Shown here: piece by piece, positions 63,448-64,000 of the stretch
Position numbering within the stretch: the stretch's first letter is position 1
Layout: each line of letters starts with the position of its first letter
DNA from: SIG480 sp045539475
GTDB taxonomy: Bacteria; Bacillota; Clostridia; Oscillospirales; JAAYXM01
Reading direction: 5' to 3'
Length of the DNA stretch: 64,000 nt
NCBI GenBank assembly: GCA_045539475.1
Contig: JAZQFJ010000002.1
Coordinates: forward strand, 29,363 to 93,362
Position numbers and translations under genes: made by a program
The notes under the pieces: generated by a model
Seen by the model: only the letters and a program-made list of their open reading frames with translations
Told to the model about the DNA's origin: nothing
Database searches by the model: none

Positions 63448-63851
63448 TGTACACACCTAAGAAACCTTATTTTTATGGTACAGGAAGAAGAAAATCCTCT
63501 GTCGCAAGAGTTCATGTTTACCCGAACGGCAGCGGTAAGATCACTGTAAATGGAAGAACTCTTGACAATTACTTTGGTCTTGATACACTTAAGCTCATTG
63601 TTCGTCAGCCGCTTGTCACAACAGATATGCTCGATAAAGTTGATATCGAAGCAACTGTTATCGGTGGTGGTGTTACAGGTCAGGCAGGTGCTATCCGTCA
63701 CGGTATTGCACGCGCTCTTCTCAATGTGAACGAAGAGTTCCGCGCAGCACTCAAGAAGGAAGGCTTCCTTACTCGTGACCCGAGAATGAAGGAGCGTAAG
63801 AAGTACGGTCTCAAAGCAGCTCGTCGCGCACCGCAGTTCTCAAAGAGATAA
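63447..63851 (+). CDS. rpsI: 30S ribosomal protein S9
   Basis: 134 residues with GTGRRKSSVARVHVYPGSG-type start, GGGVTGQAGAIRHGIARAL near residue 78, and the conserved basic C-terminal SKR end. Coupled to rplM. An insertion-sequence end begins 9 bp after the stop. Confidence 0.98.
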   Translation: MYTPKKPYFYGTGRRKSSVARVHVYPNGSGKITVNGRTLDNYFGLDTLKLIVRQPLVTTDMLDKVDIEATVIGGGVTGQAGAIRHGIARALLNVNEEFRAALKKEGFLTRDPRMKERKKYGLKAARRAPQFSKR

Positions 63852-63860
63852 TTATTTTAT

Positions 63861-64000
63861 GGCTCTTTGTCAATAGTTGGGGTAAAGAGTTAAAATGAAA
63901 AAGTGATTAGGCAGGCAGTCGTCGTTAGGCGGCTGCTTGTTCATTGTTGACTTGCTGATGAGAGAAAATATGTAAAATACGATTTCTGAATCTGTTGAAA
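63861..64000 (-). mobile_element. Right end of an ISL3-like insertion sequence (partial)
   Basis: GGCTCTTTGTCAATAGTTGG (63861-63880) resembles ISL3-family terminal repeats (GGCTCTTTGTCAA). A partial minus-strand frame from 64000 to the TAA at 63925 encodes ...FNRFRNRILHIFSH..., similar to ISL3 transposase C termini. Only this end is in the window, so completeness and target duplication cannot be judged. Confidence 0.65.
63925..64000 (-). CDS. ISL3-family transposase, C-terminal fragment cut by window edge
   Basis: About 24 residues visible (NRFRNRILHIFSHQQVNNEQAA), ending at TAA 63925-63927. The FRNRIL block is typical of the C-terminal region of ISL3-type transposases. The rest lies beyond the window. 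Confidence 0.55.
   Translation of the reverse strand, partial: FNRFRNRILHIFSHQQVNNEQAAA

Overview
The window looks like a chromosomal segment of a spore-forming, anaerobic Clostridia-class Firmicute, probably an uncultured gut or rumen member of the Oscillospirales/Christensenellales type; this placement is an inference. The support is: Clostridia-type gene orders (scpA-scpB-DUF2953-gerW/ytfJ-dacF; infC-rpmI-rplT; rplM-rpsI), sporulation-linked genes (GerW/YtfJ, YmxH, DacF), a ferredoxin-dependent 2-oxoacid oxidoreductase, T-box and CIRCE regulation, TTG/GTG starts decided by strong GGAGG ribosome sites, and short gut-Firmicute-type repeats.

Layout. 1-5401: end of argF, then one 4.5 kb reading frame that fuses the N-terminal domain of CarA, all of CarB and a DapF-like domain, with no glutaminase domain. 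5472-7863: AGE-family epimerase, divergent PAP2 protein, alpha/beta hydrolase. 8062-22221: a same-strand array with almost no gaps: M50 protease, scpAB, DUF2953, gerW, dacF, then the whole glycogen set glgB-glgC-glgD-glgA-glgP and a GH13 enzyme. 22231-28384: a T-box leader whose likely specifier is a Phe codon, followed by an acyl-CoA ligase, iorA, iorB, a PaaK-type ligase and a tandem-ACT protein, closed by a terminator. T-boxes turn genes on when the amino acid is scarce, so this operon may run in the anabolic direction (arylacetate to aryl-CoA to arylpyruvate to Phe).

28496-45198: a FAD/Rieske oxidoreductase, then an AraC regulator divergent from a surface-polysaccharide locus: a secreted Ig/InlB-repeat protein, a giant (about 2548 residues) triplicated-module heparinase II/III-like protein with SLH anchor, a secreted SLH/metallo-beta-lactamase-fold protein, and a TIM-barrel glycosidase-like protein of unknown activity. 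45274-47060: a PqqD-like plus S26-peptidase pair and three small proteins of unknown function.

47127-64000: housekeeping genes: groESL under CIRCE, a THUMP methyltransferase, class A PBP, ymxH, tRNA-Gln, metK, htpG, yhbY, a radical SAM protein, a lactate/malate dehydrogenase with the malate-type specificity residue, infC (AUC start)-rpmI-rplT behind an attenuator-like leader, DUF1292, a probable 6S RNA next to tcdA, a TtcA-family thiolase-type ATPase, rplM-rpsI, and at the right edge the end of an ISL3-like insertion sequence. No CRISPR array, prophage or defence island was seen.
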